DNA from: an uncultured Holophagaceae bacterium
GTDB taxonomy: Bacteria > Acidobacteriota > Holophagae > Holophagales > Holophagaceae
Length of the DNA: 64,000 nucleotides
Assembly (NCBI GenBank): GCA_903857495.1
Contig: CAIOFF010000032.1
Span: 1-64,000 of the forward strand
Direction: 5' to 3'
The first letter of the stretch is position 1. Each line of letters begins with the position of its first letter. The position numbers and the translations under genes were made by a program. The notes below the pieces were generated by a model, which had not been told where the DNA came from, made no database searches, and saw only the letters and a list, made by a program, of their open reading frames with translations. This document shows positions 36,142 to 43,370 of the stretch, one piece after another.

Positions 36142-38730
36142 TCACGCCTCGGGCACCAGGTCCACGAGGAGGCCCAGGAGTTGGCTGCCGGAGGGATCGA
36201 TCTGCACGGGGAGGGGCTTGGCCTGCTTCAGCTGGCGCTTGCTCAGCCAGGTGGCGGGGACCTGCAGGCGGTAGCTGCCGGGCGGGATGTCGGCGAAGTC
36301 GAAGTAGCCGTCGAAGGACGACACCTGCCGCTGCACCACGCGGTCCTTGGCATCCACCAGCTCCAGGGTGACGCCGGCCAGGACCTTGGCGCCCGCGGGC
36401 CCCCGGGTGCGCAGGGTGCCCGCCACCTCGCCGAAGGCCACCACCGGGAAGGTGGCCTGCAGGGGCAGGCCGGGCCGGGCCACGAAGCGCAGGCCCTTGC
36501 GGACGGGCTGCAGGGAGGGATCCTCCAGGTCGTTGATGTTCAGGGCCAGGTTCACGTCCCGGTTGGCGGGCAGGTGCATCAGCAGGGCATGACCGGTGGC
36601 GTCGGTCTTGGTTTCCTGCGGCACCCCGTCCACCAGGAAGCCCACGCCTTCGACGGGCTTCTCGTCGGCGTCCATGATGCCGTTGCCGTTGCGGTCGATG
36701 AAGACCAGGACCGCGGCGCTGCCTGCGGAGGCCACGGGCCGGGGATCCGTGTGCCACTTCTTGGTGGAGGGATCCTGGCCGAGGCTGGTCCGCAGCTGGA
36801 CACCCACTGTCCAGCCGCCCTGGCGGGCCCAGCCGATGCTGCCGCCGAAGTCCAGCCCGCGCAGGGTGCTGTGCAGGCCGGCATTCAGCCGGAGCTGGCG
36901 GCTGGCCAGCGACTGGGCAACCGCCAGCTGCACCTGGTGGTTGCCCGCCCACAGGGAGTCCAGGGAGACCGCCAGGGTGTCCAGGGTGCCCTTGGGGCTG
37001 AGGGAGTAGCCCGCCTGGCCCTGCACCATCCAGCTGCCCAGGATCTTGCGGCCGAGCAGCTCGCCGCCGAGGTTCCGGGTGCCCGCGTAGTCCTGGAAGA
37101 CGAGGCTGTTGGTGAGGTAGAGCCCCTGGTAGTTGTGGCCCTCCTTCAGCGCTATCTGGGACTCGGACAGGCCTGTGGTGAACTTGTCCTGCTTGACCTC
37201 GAGCCGCACGTTGCTGAGGCCCTCGCCCCAGGTCTGGAGGCCGCCCGAGAGGCTGCCCTGGGTGCGGCTCTTGAGGAAGCCGCGGTCCGTCTGGAGCACC
37301 TCACTGCTGAAGCTGCGGCCTTCGAGGTGGCGCAGGTTCCACACCAGCCGGTCCCACTTGCCCTTGAGGCTGGTCTCGAAGAGATCACCGCCCTGGGCGT
37401 CGTGGGACCAGTCCGTCTGGTAGCCCACGCCCGAGACCTGGCCCCGGGCGCCGGTCTGGGTGTAGGTCTTGGCGGCGCTGCCGAAGGGGTAGTCCACCAC
37501 GGAGAGGAAGGGCACGAAGGAGCGATTGACGCCCCAGTCGAAGGTGGCCTGGGCGCGGGAGGCGCCCTTGCCCTCCGGGTGGTCGTAGGACAGGCGGTAG
37601 CGCAGGAAGCCCCCGCTGCCGAGCCCGGGCTCGGACAGCACCGAGAGGCGCTCCTCCCGACGCTGGCCCAGGGGACCGTGGAAGACCAGCAGGAACTCGT
37701 TGCTGCCCGGGTCCAGGGGCACATCCGGGAAGGCGTAGCGCCCATCGGCCCGGCTGATCTGGTAGCCCTTCAGGATGCCGTTGTGGAACAGCTGCACGTC
37801 CCAGTCCAGGGGCAGCTCGCCCTGGAAGCTCTTGCGGTCGAAGTACTGGTCCTGGTTCAGGGCGAAGTTGCTCAGCAGCACGCCGTTGCCGGTGGTGCTC
37901 TTGCTGACGTATTCGATGCCCTGCACATCCAGGCGGCCGACGGTCACCTCCCGCGCGCCCAGGGGGCCGAGGAGCTTGCCATCGGGATCCCGGCGGCCCA
38001 GGCTGCCGCGGAAGAGGGTGCCCGGGCTGCTGAAGTCGGTGCTCAGGTAGGCGGTGGCCTGGGACCACAGCAGGTCCGCGGACATGAACGTGGTGGCGGT
38101 GCCCGCGCCGTGGATCGTGCCGTTCTGCGCGGTGCCCGCCCAGCCCAGGCTCTGGTCCACGAAGGGGGCCGCGATGGGCGCGTAGGGATGGGCCTGGGGG
38201 TCGTAGGAGATCCGCACCGGTCCGTGGCCCGAGGAGAGCATGGCGTCCTTCTCGCGCTTCCACCGCGCCTGCACCGGCAGCTGGCGCAGGGGCCGGATCT
38301 CCAGGGTGGCGGAGTCCGCATTCAGCCTGGACAGGAGCGGCAGCCAGGCCCCCAGGGACCGCAGCTCCACGTAGCACTCCTCGCCCTCGAAGAAGACGGT
38401 GTCGGCCTCGAAGGTAAAGCTCTTCCCCTCCGCCTGCACCGTGCGCTGCTTCAGGTCCAGCCTGAAGCGGCTCTTCTCCTCGATGACGAAGCCTTCCGCG
38501 ACGCCCGCGACGGGGTCCACGGTGATGGCCAGGTAGAGCTGGCGGGCCAGCTCGGCCAGGGGGATCCAGGTGCTGTCGCCCTGCTGCTGCACCAGGAGGG
38601 GATCGCCCATGGCCTGGATGCCCACCTGCACGGTCAGAATGCTGATCTTCCGCGGCTCAGGCGCCTTGCTCTGCCCAAAGAGCGCCGCCGCGAGGCAGAC
38701 TCCGAGCAGGGACTTGCGCAGCCACGACAT
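36142..38730 (-). CDS. Outer-membrane usher of a chaperone-usher pilus system
   Basis: 862 residues with signal peptide (LLGVCLAAALFG). N-terminal domain to about residue 150, then a long beta-barrel region with usher-like strands (TVGRLDVQGIEYVSKSTTGN, PLDWDVQLFHNGILKGYQIS, FPDVPLDPGSNEFLLVFHGP). The C-terminal part has VFIDRNGNGIMDADEKPVEG and GYFDFADIPPGSYRLQVPAT, the plug/carboxypeptidase-like domains seen in alternative-type ushers. It would export and assemble the DUF4402 subunits. It starts 15 bp after the chaperone gene. Confidence 0.85.
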   Translation of the reverse strand: MSWLRKSLLGVCLAAALFGQSKAPEPRKISILTVQVGIQAMGDPLLVQQQGDSTWIPLAELARQLYLAITVDPVAGVAEGFVIEEKSRFRLDLKQRTVQAEGKSFTFEADTVFFEGEECYVELRSLGAWLPLLSRLNADSATLEIRPLRQLPVQARWKREKDAMLSSGHGPVRISYDPQAHPYAPIAAPFVDQSLGWAGTAQNGTIHGAGTATTFMSADLLWSQATAYLSTDFSSPGTLFRGSLGRRDPDGKLLGPLGAREVTVGRLDVQGIEYVSKSTTGNGVLLSNFALNQDQYFDRKSFQGELPLDWDVQLFHNGILKGYQISRADGRYAFPDVPLDPGSNEFLLVFHGPLGQRREERLSVLSEPGLGSGGFLRYRLSYDHPEGKGASRAQATFDWGVNRSFVPFLSVVDYPFGSAAKTYTQTGARGQVSGVGYQTDWSHDAQGGDLFETSLKGKWDRLVWNLRHLEGRSFSSEVLQTDRGFLKSRTQGSLSGGLQTWGEGLSNVRLEVKQDKFTTGLSESQIALKEGHNYQGLYLTNSLVFQDYAGTRNLGGELLGRKILGSWMVQGQAGYSLSPKGTLDTLAVSLDSLWAGNHQVQLAVAQSLASRQLRLNAGLHSTLRGLDFGGSIGWARQGGWTVGVQLRTSLGQDPSTKKWHTDPRPVASAGSAAVLVFIDRNGNGIMDADEKPVEGVGFLVDGVPQETKTDATGHALLMHLPANRDVNLALNINDLEDPSLQPVRKGLRFVARPGLPLQATFPVVAFGEVAGTLRTRGPAGAKVLAGVTLELVDAKDRVVQRQVSSFDGYFDFADIPPGSYRLQVPATWLSKRQLKQAKPLPVQIDPSGSQLLGLLVDLVPEA

Positions 38731-38745
38731 GGAGACGGGGCCCGG

Positions 38746-39609
38746 TTACTGGACGACGATCTGGGTTTCCGCCAGCACGCTGCCGCGCTCCGGGTGCACG
38801 AAGGCCAGGCGCAGCTTCGAGCCGGGGGGCACCTGGAGCGGGCCCAGGGGGATCTCCATGGTGCGCTCGGCCAGCGGGGGATAGACCGCGATGCCCCGCC
38901 ACTCGGCGACCTTGACGTCCTTGGCGCCGGGGCTCAGCTGGGTGATCTGCACATTGCCGAAGACGGACTCCTTGCCGCCGAGGCGCTGCAGGGCGAACTT
39001 CAGCAGGGTGCGGCCATCGTTTTCCCGCGCCACCTGCACCTGGGAGAAGCCGGGCGTGGTGGGGGTGTCCCCCTGGCGCACGATGAGGGGGATGGAGACG
39101 CCATAGACAGGCGTGAGCTTGATGGCCACGCCATTGGGCTCCTTGGGCTCGGCCTCCGCGGGGGCGGCATCTTCTTTGGGCACCGCGCGGATCAGCAGGT
39201 GGGCCCGGTATTCGCCCTCGGGCAGGTCGGCGGGACGGCGCACCAGGATGCGCACCGTCTGCTGCACGCCGGGCTCCAGGGTGATCTGCTGGGGTGCGTA
39301 GCGGACCATCTCTTCTGCCACGGAGGGACCTTCGGGCTGCACTTCCTTGAGCTCGCCCTTCCCGTTCATCTCCATGCGGATGTAGGTGAGGCGGTAGGTG
39401 GCCGGGGCGCTGCCGGTGTTGAGGAGGGTCAGCTGGGCGGAGCGCAGCTTTGCGTCGAAGACCAGGCGGGTGGGGGCCACCAGCAGGTCGCCGCCCACGG
39501 CCTTGGGTGGCGGGGGCGCCTGGGCCAGGAGGCCGGTGCCCAGGCACAGGGAGAGAGCCAGGAGCAGGGTCCTGGTGAGGCCGTTGAGCGTGCTGCTTGT
39601 CGAGTTCAT
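38746..39609 (-). CDS. PapD-like periplasmic pilus chaperone
   Basis: About 287 residues from ATG 39609. Signal peptide (TLLLALSLCLGTGLLAQ). First Ig-like domain: LLVAPTRLVFDAKLRSAQLT, LLNTGSAPATYRLTYIRM, TLEPGVQQTVRILVRRPADL and EYRAHLLIRAVP, with the donor-strand G1 region VAIKLTPVYGVSIPLIV. A shorter second domain ends LAETQIVVQ. It binds pilin subunits in the periplasm and hands them to the usher. A ~240-nt 5' leader separates it from a sigma54-like promoter. Confidence 0.85.
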   Translation of the reverse strand: MNSTSSTLNGLTRTLLLALSLCLGTGLLAQAPPPPKAVGGDLLVAPTRLVFDAKLRSAQLTLLNTGSAPATYRLTYIRMEMNGKGELKEVQPEGPSVAEEMVRYAPQQITLEPGVQQTVRILVRRPADLPEGEYRAHLLIRAVPKEDAAPAEAEPKEPNGVAIKLTPVYGVSIPLIVRQGDTPTTPGFSQVQVARENDGRTLLKFALQRLGGKESVFGNVQITQLSPGAKDVKVAEWRGIAVYPPLAERTMEIPLGPLQVPPGSKLRLAFVHPERGSVLAETQIVVQ

Positions 39610-39847
39610 CTCGGGGTCCAATCGGGGGGGATGCTCATCCAAAGGCGCGGAGCGGTTGCCCGCTCCGCGTAAAGGGTGTTGCGACATGGGGCCGGGGCCC
39701 GAAGAGACGTGCTGGAAAGAGGGGGGGAGGATTGATGCTTGGGCCGCGGTCACGCAGGAGCTATCCGGAACAGGCGTGAGCGGGCTGGGTGGGGCTGCTC
39801 CAGAAGGGCCATCCTCACTGGAGAGGTTGTGGTGCTGATAGAGACTT

Positions 39848-39863
39848 ATCAAGTCCCATGCCA
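39848..39863 (-). promoter_or_regulatory. Sigma54-like promoter of the chaperone-usher genes
   Basis: Minus-strand TGGCATGGGACTTGAT. The -24 element fits well; the -12 element is TTGAT instead of TTGCW. Two near copies lie at 41600 and 43267, each upstream of a pilin gene and near an NtrC-type regulator. Confidence 0.55.
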
Positions 39864-40184
39864 GAGTTGAAAAATCTATAACACCATTTATTTATTCATT
39901 TAAAATTTCGAGATTGAAAGGGCAATATCTAGAATCTGGAAATGGGATCAAAATTTCTGGATTCTGGATGTTAAATGGCTGGGCCTGTCTCCCCTGAAAA
40001 GGGCCAACGGAGGTGGAGCGAAGCTGCGGCCAGAGGCCGTTATCACCGTTCATCACCGATTCCAAAAGCCCTTTTTTAACCAGTGATGAACGGGGATAAA
40101 CGGTGATGCGAATACTGCGGACCTGGCCGTTCTTCACTTTCCTCGGCGCCTCGGCCCTCCTCAGCGTTGCTTGCCCCTACGCAG
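39864..40184. other. Gap with duplicated regulator-tail remnant and small inverted repeat
   Basis: 39890-39985 is AT-rich and holds TATCTAGAATCTGGAA and TTTCTGGATTCTGGATGTT, matching the region over the 3' end of the NtrC-type gene at 43371. A weak ACCGTTCATCACC/GGTGATG inverted repeat lies at 40040-40110. No convincing gene. Confidence 0.55.
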
Positions 40185-40219
40185 GCTCGGCTCCGATCCC
40201 GAGGGAATCAGAGCCGAGC
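40185..40219 (-). terminator. Conserved hairpin after pilin gene 1
   Basis: GCTCGGCTCCGATCCC pairs imperfectly with GGAATCAGAGCCGAGC. It lies 24 bp past the pilin stop. Near-identical hairpins follow two other pilin genes. No T run, so terminator function is probable rather than certain. Confidence 0.6.
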
Positions 40220-40242
40220 TCAGGGCGTGCGTCAGGGTTGAA

Positions 40243-40770
40243 TCAGTTGTAGGCGACGGTCACGGAGAAGCTGCCGGTATAGAGGCCGGCAGGCTGGTTG
40301 GCGGCCACGCTCAGGTTGGCGCCGACACTCAGGCCGGAGGCGCCGGCGCCGTCCAGCAGGTAGGCGCTCGCACCCGTCGTGAAGCTGTCGACGGTCATGC
40401 TGTTCGCACCCGAGGTGATCTGGATGCTGCCAGGCAGCCCGACGGCGAAGGAGGTGTTCGGCTCACCAGCCACATCGAAGGCGGCGGCGGAGACGCCTGC
40501 GGCGCTGGCGAGCACCGCACCACCGGAAGCGGTGCGCACGCCGGCGGGGTCGAGCCTGACGGTGCCGGCCGTGGGGGTGGCGATCATCGCGCCGAAGTTC
40601 AGGTCCGCAGCCTTCGCGATGGAGATGGGCTGGTAGATCTTGGCGGAAGCGGTGGCAGTGGCGCTGGCGGTGGGGGCACCGACCACGGCGGGGGCGGCGC
40701 CGCCGGCGGCGAACATCGGGGCGCTGGCGAGGACGAGCAGGGCGGGGTAGAGGGAGCGGGAAACGCGCAT
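40243..40770 (-). CDS. DUF4402 pilin-like subunit 1
   Basis: 175 residues. ATG 40770 has GGAG six bases upstream. Signal peptide (LYPALLVLASAPMFAAGG). The mature protein has TASAKIYQPISIAKAADLNF, GAMIATPTAGTVRLDPAGVR, TASGGAVLAS and the terminal GLYTGSFSVTVAYN strand typical of DUF4402 fimbrial subunits. It should be secreted by the chaperone-usher pair. Closely related to the 40987 and 42652 proteins but with an extra Ala/Gly stretch after the signal peptide. Confidence 0.82.
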   Translation of the reverse strand: MRVSRSLYPALLVLASAPMFAAGGAAPAVVGAPTASATATASAKIYQPISIAKAADLNFGAMIATPTAGTVRLDPAGVRTASGGAVLASAAGVSAAAFDVAGEPNTSFAVGLPGSIQITSGANSMTVDSFTTGASAYLLDGAGASGLSVGANLSVAANQPAGLYTGSFSVTVAYN

Positions 40771-40926
40771 GGGAAACTCCAGAATCAAGCGGCACCAGGC
40801 AGGTGCGAGAGGGGGAAGGGATCCTCCGGGAGGCCGGTCCTCGCGGGAGGGTTGGGCTGCTGACGGCAGAGGCCAGGGCGCTGGCGCGGGAGCCTAAAGG
40901 CTGGCCTGCGTCCGCCCTTCCGCAGG

Positions 40927-40960
40927 CTCGGCTCTGATCCCCAGAGGAATCAGAGCCGAG
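40927..40960 (-). terminator. Conserved hairpin after pilin gene 2
   Basis: Perfect CTCGGCTCTGAT/ATCAGAGCCGAG stem, 26 bp beyond the stop of the 40987 gene. Identical in core to the hairpin at 42592. Confidence 0.6.
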
Positions 40961-40986
40961 TCTGGGAGAGCGTGGTTGGGGTTGGT

Positions 40987-41499
40987 TTAGTTGTAGGCGA
41001 CGGTCACGGAGAAGCTGCCGCTGTAGAGGCCGGCAGCCTGGTTGGCGGCCACGCTCAGGTTGGCGCCGACACTCAGGGAGTGCGCGCCGGTGCCGTCCAG
41101 CAGGTAGGCAGCCGCGTCGGTCGCGAAGGTGTCGACGGTCATGCTGTTCGCACCCGAGGCGATCTGGATGCTGGCGGGCAGGGCCACGCTGAAGGAGGTG
41201 TTGGGCTCACCGGCCACCGAGAAGGCGGCGGCGGAAACACCCGCGGCGCTGGCGAGAACCGCGCCACCGGTGGCGGTGCGCACGCCGGCAGAGCTCAGGG
41301 TGACGACGCCGGCCGTGGGGGTGGCGATCATCGCGCCGAAGTTCAGGTCAGCCGTCTTCGCGATGGAGATGGGCTGGTAGATCTTGGCGGAAGCGGTGGC
41401 GGTGGCGCTGGCAGTGGGGGCGCCCACGACGGCCTGGGAGAAGGCGGGGAGGCCGGCGACGACGAGCAGGGCGGGGAAGAGGGTGCGGGAAACACGCAT
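40987..41499 (-). CDS. DUF4402 pilin-like subunit 2
   Basis: 170 residues, signal peptide ending near GLPAFSQA. Same layout as subunit 1: SAKIYQPISIAKTADLNFGA, GGAVLASAAGVSAAAFSVAG, SIQIASGANSMTVDTFATDA and the C-terminal LYSGSFSVTVAYN. Very close to the 42652 protein, with substitutions scattered in the middle (TLSSAGVRTAT against KLDVTGVRSAS). A sigma54-like promoter lies ~100 bp upstream. Probably an alternative major subunit. Confidence 0.85.
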   Translation of the reverse strand: MRVSRTLFPALLVVAGLPAFSQAVVGAPTASATATASAKIYQPISIAKTADLNFGAMIATPTAGVVTLSSAGVRTATGGAVLASAAGVSAAAFSVAGEPNTSFSVALPASIQIASGANSMTVDTFATDAAAYLLDGTGAHSLSVGANLSVAANQAAGLYSGSFSVTVAYN

Positions 41500-41599
41500 G
41501 GGAAACTCCGGAATCAGGGTGCACCGGTCAGGTGCGAAAGGTGTTGGATGCTCCAGGAGGCGATCCTCGCTGGAGGGTTGTTGTTCATACAGACTTCAT

Positions 41600-41615
41600 A
41601 TCAAGGGCTGTGCCA
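41600..41615 (-). promoter_or_regulatory. Sigma54-like promoter of pilin gene 2
   Basis: Minus-strand TGGCACAGCCCTTGAT, the -24 element matching consensus and the -12 element being TTGAT. It is ~100 bp upstream of the ATG and downstream of ATTCCGGATTCTGGA-type repeats. Confidence 0.6.
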
Positions 41616-41682
41616 AAATTGAAACAAACACTAAGATTATTTTTATCAATATTTATGTTTTTTGAGTCAAATCAACACATAT

Positions 41683-41997
41683 CTACATTCCGGATTCTGG
41701 ACGCAGATTCTGGAATCTGGATGTTTGAATGCCATAGCCCTTCAGCTTCACATAGAGGGTGCTGCGGGGAATCCCCAGGAGCGAGGCGGCCACCTCCACC
41801 TGGAAGCCCACTTCCTCCATCACCCAGAGGATGTGCCGCCGCTCCACTTCCTGGAGCGTCAGGCCCGAGACCCGGGGCAGGGCCGCCTCGGGGGAGCCCA
41901 TCGCGATTGGGGCTTCCTCACGGGGCTGAGGTTCTACCGACGCGGGCCTGGCGGCCGGCGGGGGATCTTGGGGGGGATGTTGCGGCGATGAAGACAT
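41683..41997 (-). CDS. Orphan Fis-type helix-turn-helix ORF, duplicated regulator tail
   Basis: 104 residues. From residue ~32 it matches the C-terminus of the NtrC-type regulator at 43371: GSPEAALPR, LTLQEVERRHILWVMEEVGF, ASLLGIPRSTLYVKLKGYGI. The first ~30 residues are Pro-rich and unmatched. There is no receiver or AAA+ domain. A GAGG lies before the ATG, just after the stop of the 42005 pilin gene, so it may be translated. It could bind the same enhancer sites without activating, or be a passive remnant of promoter duplication. Confidence 0.6.
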   Translation of the reverse strand: MSSSPQHPPQDPPPAARPASVEPQPREEAPIAMGSPEAALPRVSGLTLQEVERRHILWVMEEVGFQVEVAASLLGIPRSTLYVKLKGYGIQTSRFQNLRPESGM

Positions 41998-42004
41998 GTT
42001 GGCC

Positions 42005-42508
42005 TCAGTTGTAGGCCACGGTGACGGTGAAGCTGCCGGAGTAGAGGCCCGGGGCCTGATTGGCGCCCACGGTCATGGTGGCGCCGACACCCAGCCGCTG
42101 GCCGCCGTTGACGCTCAGCTTGTAGGGGGCGCCGTCGGTGACGAAGCCGTCCACCAGCATGCTGAACACGCCGTAGGTCATCTGGGCGCTGGCGGGCAGG
42201 AGCACGGTGAAAGTGGTGTTGGCCTCGCCGTTGACCTGGAAGGCCGCGGCCGAGACGCCAAAGACGCTGGTGTTGGCCAGGACCACGCCGCCGGTGGCTG
42301 TGCGGACGCCGAAGGGGTCCACGGTCACCTTGCCGGCGAGGGGGGTGGCGATGGTGGTGCCGAAGTTCAGGTCTGACATCTTCGTGATGGAGAGGGGCAC
42401 CTGGATGTTGGCCCGGACCGTGGCGGTGGCGCTGGCGCTGGGGGCGGCGGCCTGGCTGAAGGCGGGCATGGCCAGCAGAACTGCCAGGAGGCTGATGAGG
42501 GGTCGCAT
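42005..42508 (-). CDS. DUF4402 pilin-like subunit 3, divergent
   Basis: 167 residues with signal peptide (LISLLAVLLAMPAFSQA). The DUF4402 pattern is kept (TVRANIQVPLSITKMSDLNF, GTTIATPLAGKVTVDPFGVR, TATGGVVLAN, SGSFTVTVAYN), but the middle differs from subunits 1, 2 and 4 (SAQMTYGVFSMLVDGFVTDG). It lacks the double 5' hairpins and sigma54-like box of its neighbours. It lies 7 bp upstream of the orphan helix-turn-helix ORF. Perhaps a minor or tip subunit. Confidence 0.82.
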   Translation of the reverse strand: MRPLISLLAVLLAMPAFSQAAAPSASATATVRANIQVPLSITKMSDLNFGTTIATPLAGKVTVDPFGVRTATGGVVLANTSVFGVSAAAFQVNGEANTTFTVLLPASAQMTYGVFSMLVDGFVTDGAPYKLSVNGGQRLGVGATMTVGANQAPGLYSGSFTVTVAYN

Positions 42509-42591
42509 GACGGGCTCCTTTGTCCCCGCACCAGGATGAGGCTAGGGCTGCGCGGGGGCCTGAAGGCCGGCCCGCCGGGCCCTTCCGCAGG

Positions 42592-42625
42592 CTCGGCTCT
42601 GATCCCCAGAGGAATCAGAGCCGAG
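42592..42625 (-). terminator. Conserved hairpin after pilin gene 4
   Basis: Same CTCGGCTCTGAT/ATCAGAGCCGAG stem as at 40927, 27 bp past the stop of the 42652 gene. Confidence 0.6.
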
Positions 42626-42651
42626 TCTGGGAGTGCGTTGTTGGGGTTGAT

Positions 42652-43164
42652 TTAGTTGTAGGCGACGGTCACCGAGAAGCTGCCGCTGTAGAGGCCGGCA
42701 GCCTGGTTGGCGCCCACGCTCAGGTTCGCACCCACGGTCAGGGCGTGCGCACCGGTTCCGTCCAGCAGGTAGGCGGCCGCGTCGGTCACGAAGTTGTCCA
42801 CCGTCATGCTGTTTGCACCCGAGGCAATCTGGATGCTGGTGGGCAGGGCCACGCTGAAGGAAGTGTTGGGCTCACCGGCCACGTCGAAGGCGGCGGCAGA
42901 AACACCCGCTGCGCTGGCAAGCACCGCACCACCGGAGGCGGAGCGCACACCGGTGACGTCGAGCTTTACGACGCCGGCCGTGGGGGTGGCGATCATCGCG
43001 CCGAAGTTCAGGTCCGCAGCCTTCTTGATGGAGATGGGCTGGTAGATCTTGGCGGAAGCCAGGGCAGTGGCGCTGGCGGTGGGGGCGCCCACGACGGCCT
43101 GGGAGAAAGCGGGGAGGCCGGCGACGACGAGCAGGGCGGGGAAGAGGGTGCGGGAAACGCGCAT
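42652..43164 (-). CDS. DUF4402 pilin-like subunit 4
   Basis: 170 residues, nearly the same as subunit 2: identical signal peptide, SAKIYQPISIKKAADLNFGA, GGAVLASAAGVSAAAFDVAG, SIQIASGANSMTVDNFVTDA and the SFSVTVAYN end. The 5' leader carries two conserved hairpins and a sigma54-like promoter. It is the copy nearest the intact regulator and may be the parent of the duplicated modules. Confidence 0.85.
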   Translation of the reverse strand: MRVSRTLFPALLVVAGLPAFSQAVVGAPTASATALASAKIYQPISIKKAADLNFGAMIATPTAGVVKLDVTGVRSASGGAVLASAAGVSAAAFDVAGEPNTSFSVALPTSIQIASGANSMTVDNFVTDAAAYLLDGTGAHALTVGANLSVGANQAAGLYSGSFSVTVAYN

Positions 43165-43266
43165 GGGAAACTCCAGAATCGGGTTGCACCGGTCAGGTGC
43201 GAATGGGTGTGGGGTGCTCCAGGAGGGCGATCCTCGCTGGAGGGTTGTTGTTCACATAGACTCCAT

Positions 43267-43282
43267 ATCAAGTCCCGTGCCA
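43267..43282 (-). promoter_or_regulatory. Sigma54-like promoter of pilin gene 4
   Basis: Minus-strand TGGCACGGGACTTGAT: perfect -24 element TGGCACG, correct spacing, TTGAT at -12. Upstream lie TCTAGAATCTAGAATTGAGA-type repeats reaching the stop codon of the regulator gene. Confidence 0.65.
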
Positions 43283-43370
43283 GACTTGAAGCAGTCGCTA
43301 ACAACCCTTAAATAAAGGTTTACAATTTCGAATCTCGAATCAATCGTATCTAGAATCTAGAATTGAGATT

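Noticed and set aside
36139-39672. Plus-strand open frame of 1177 codons opposite the usher and chaperone genes
   Set aside because: Composition is His/Gln/Leu/Gly-rich low-complexity with no domain. It mirrors the codon positions of the convincing minus-strand usher, so it is a GC shadow.
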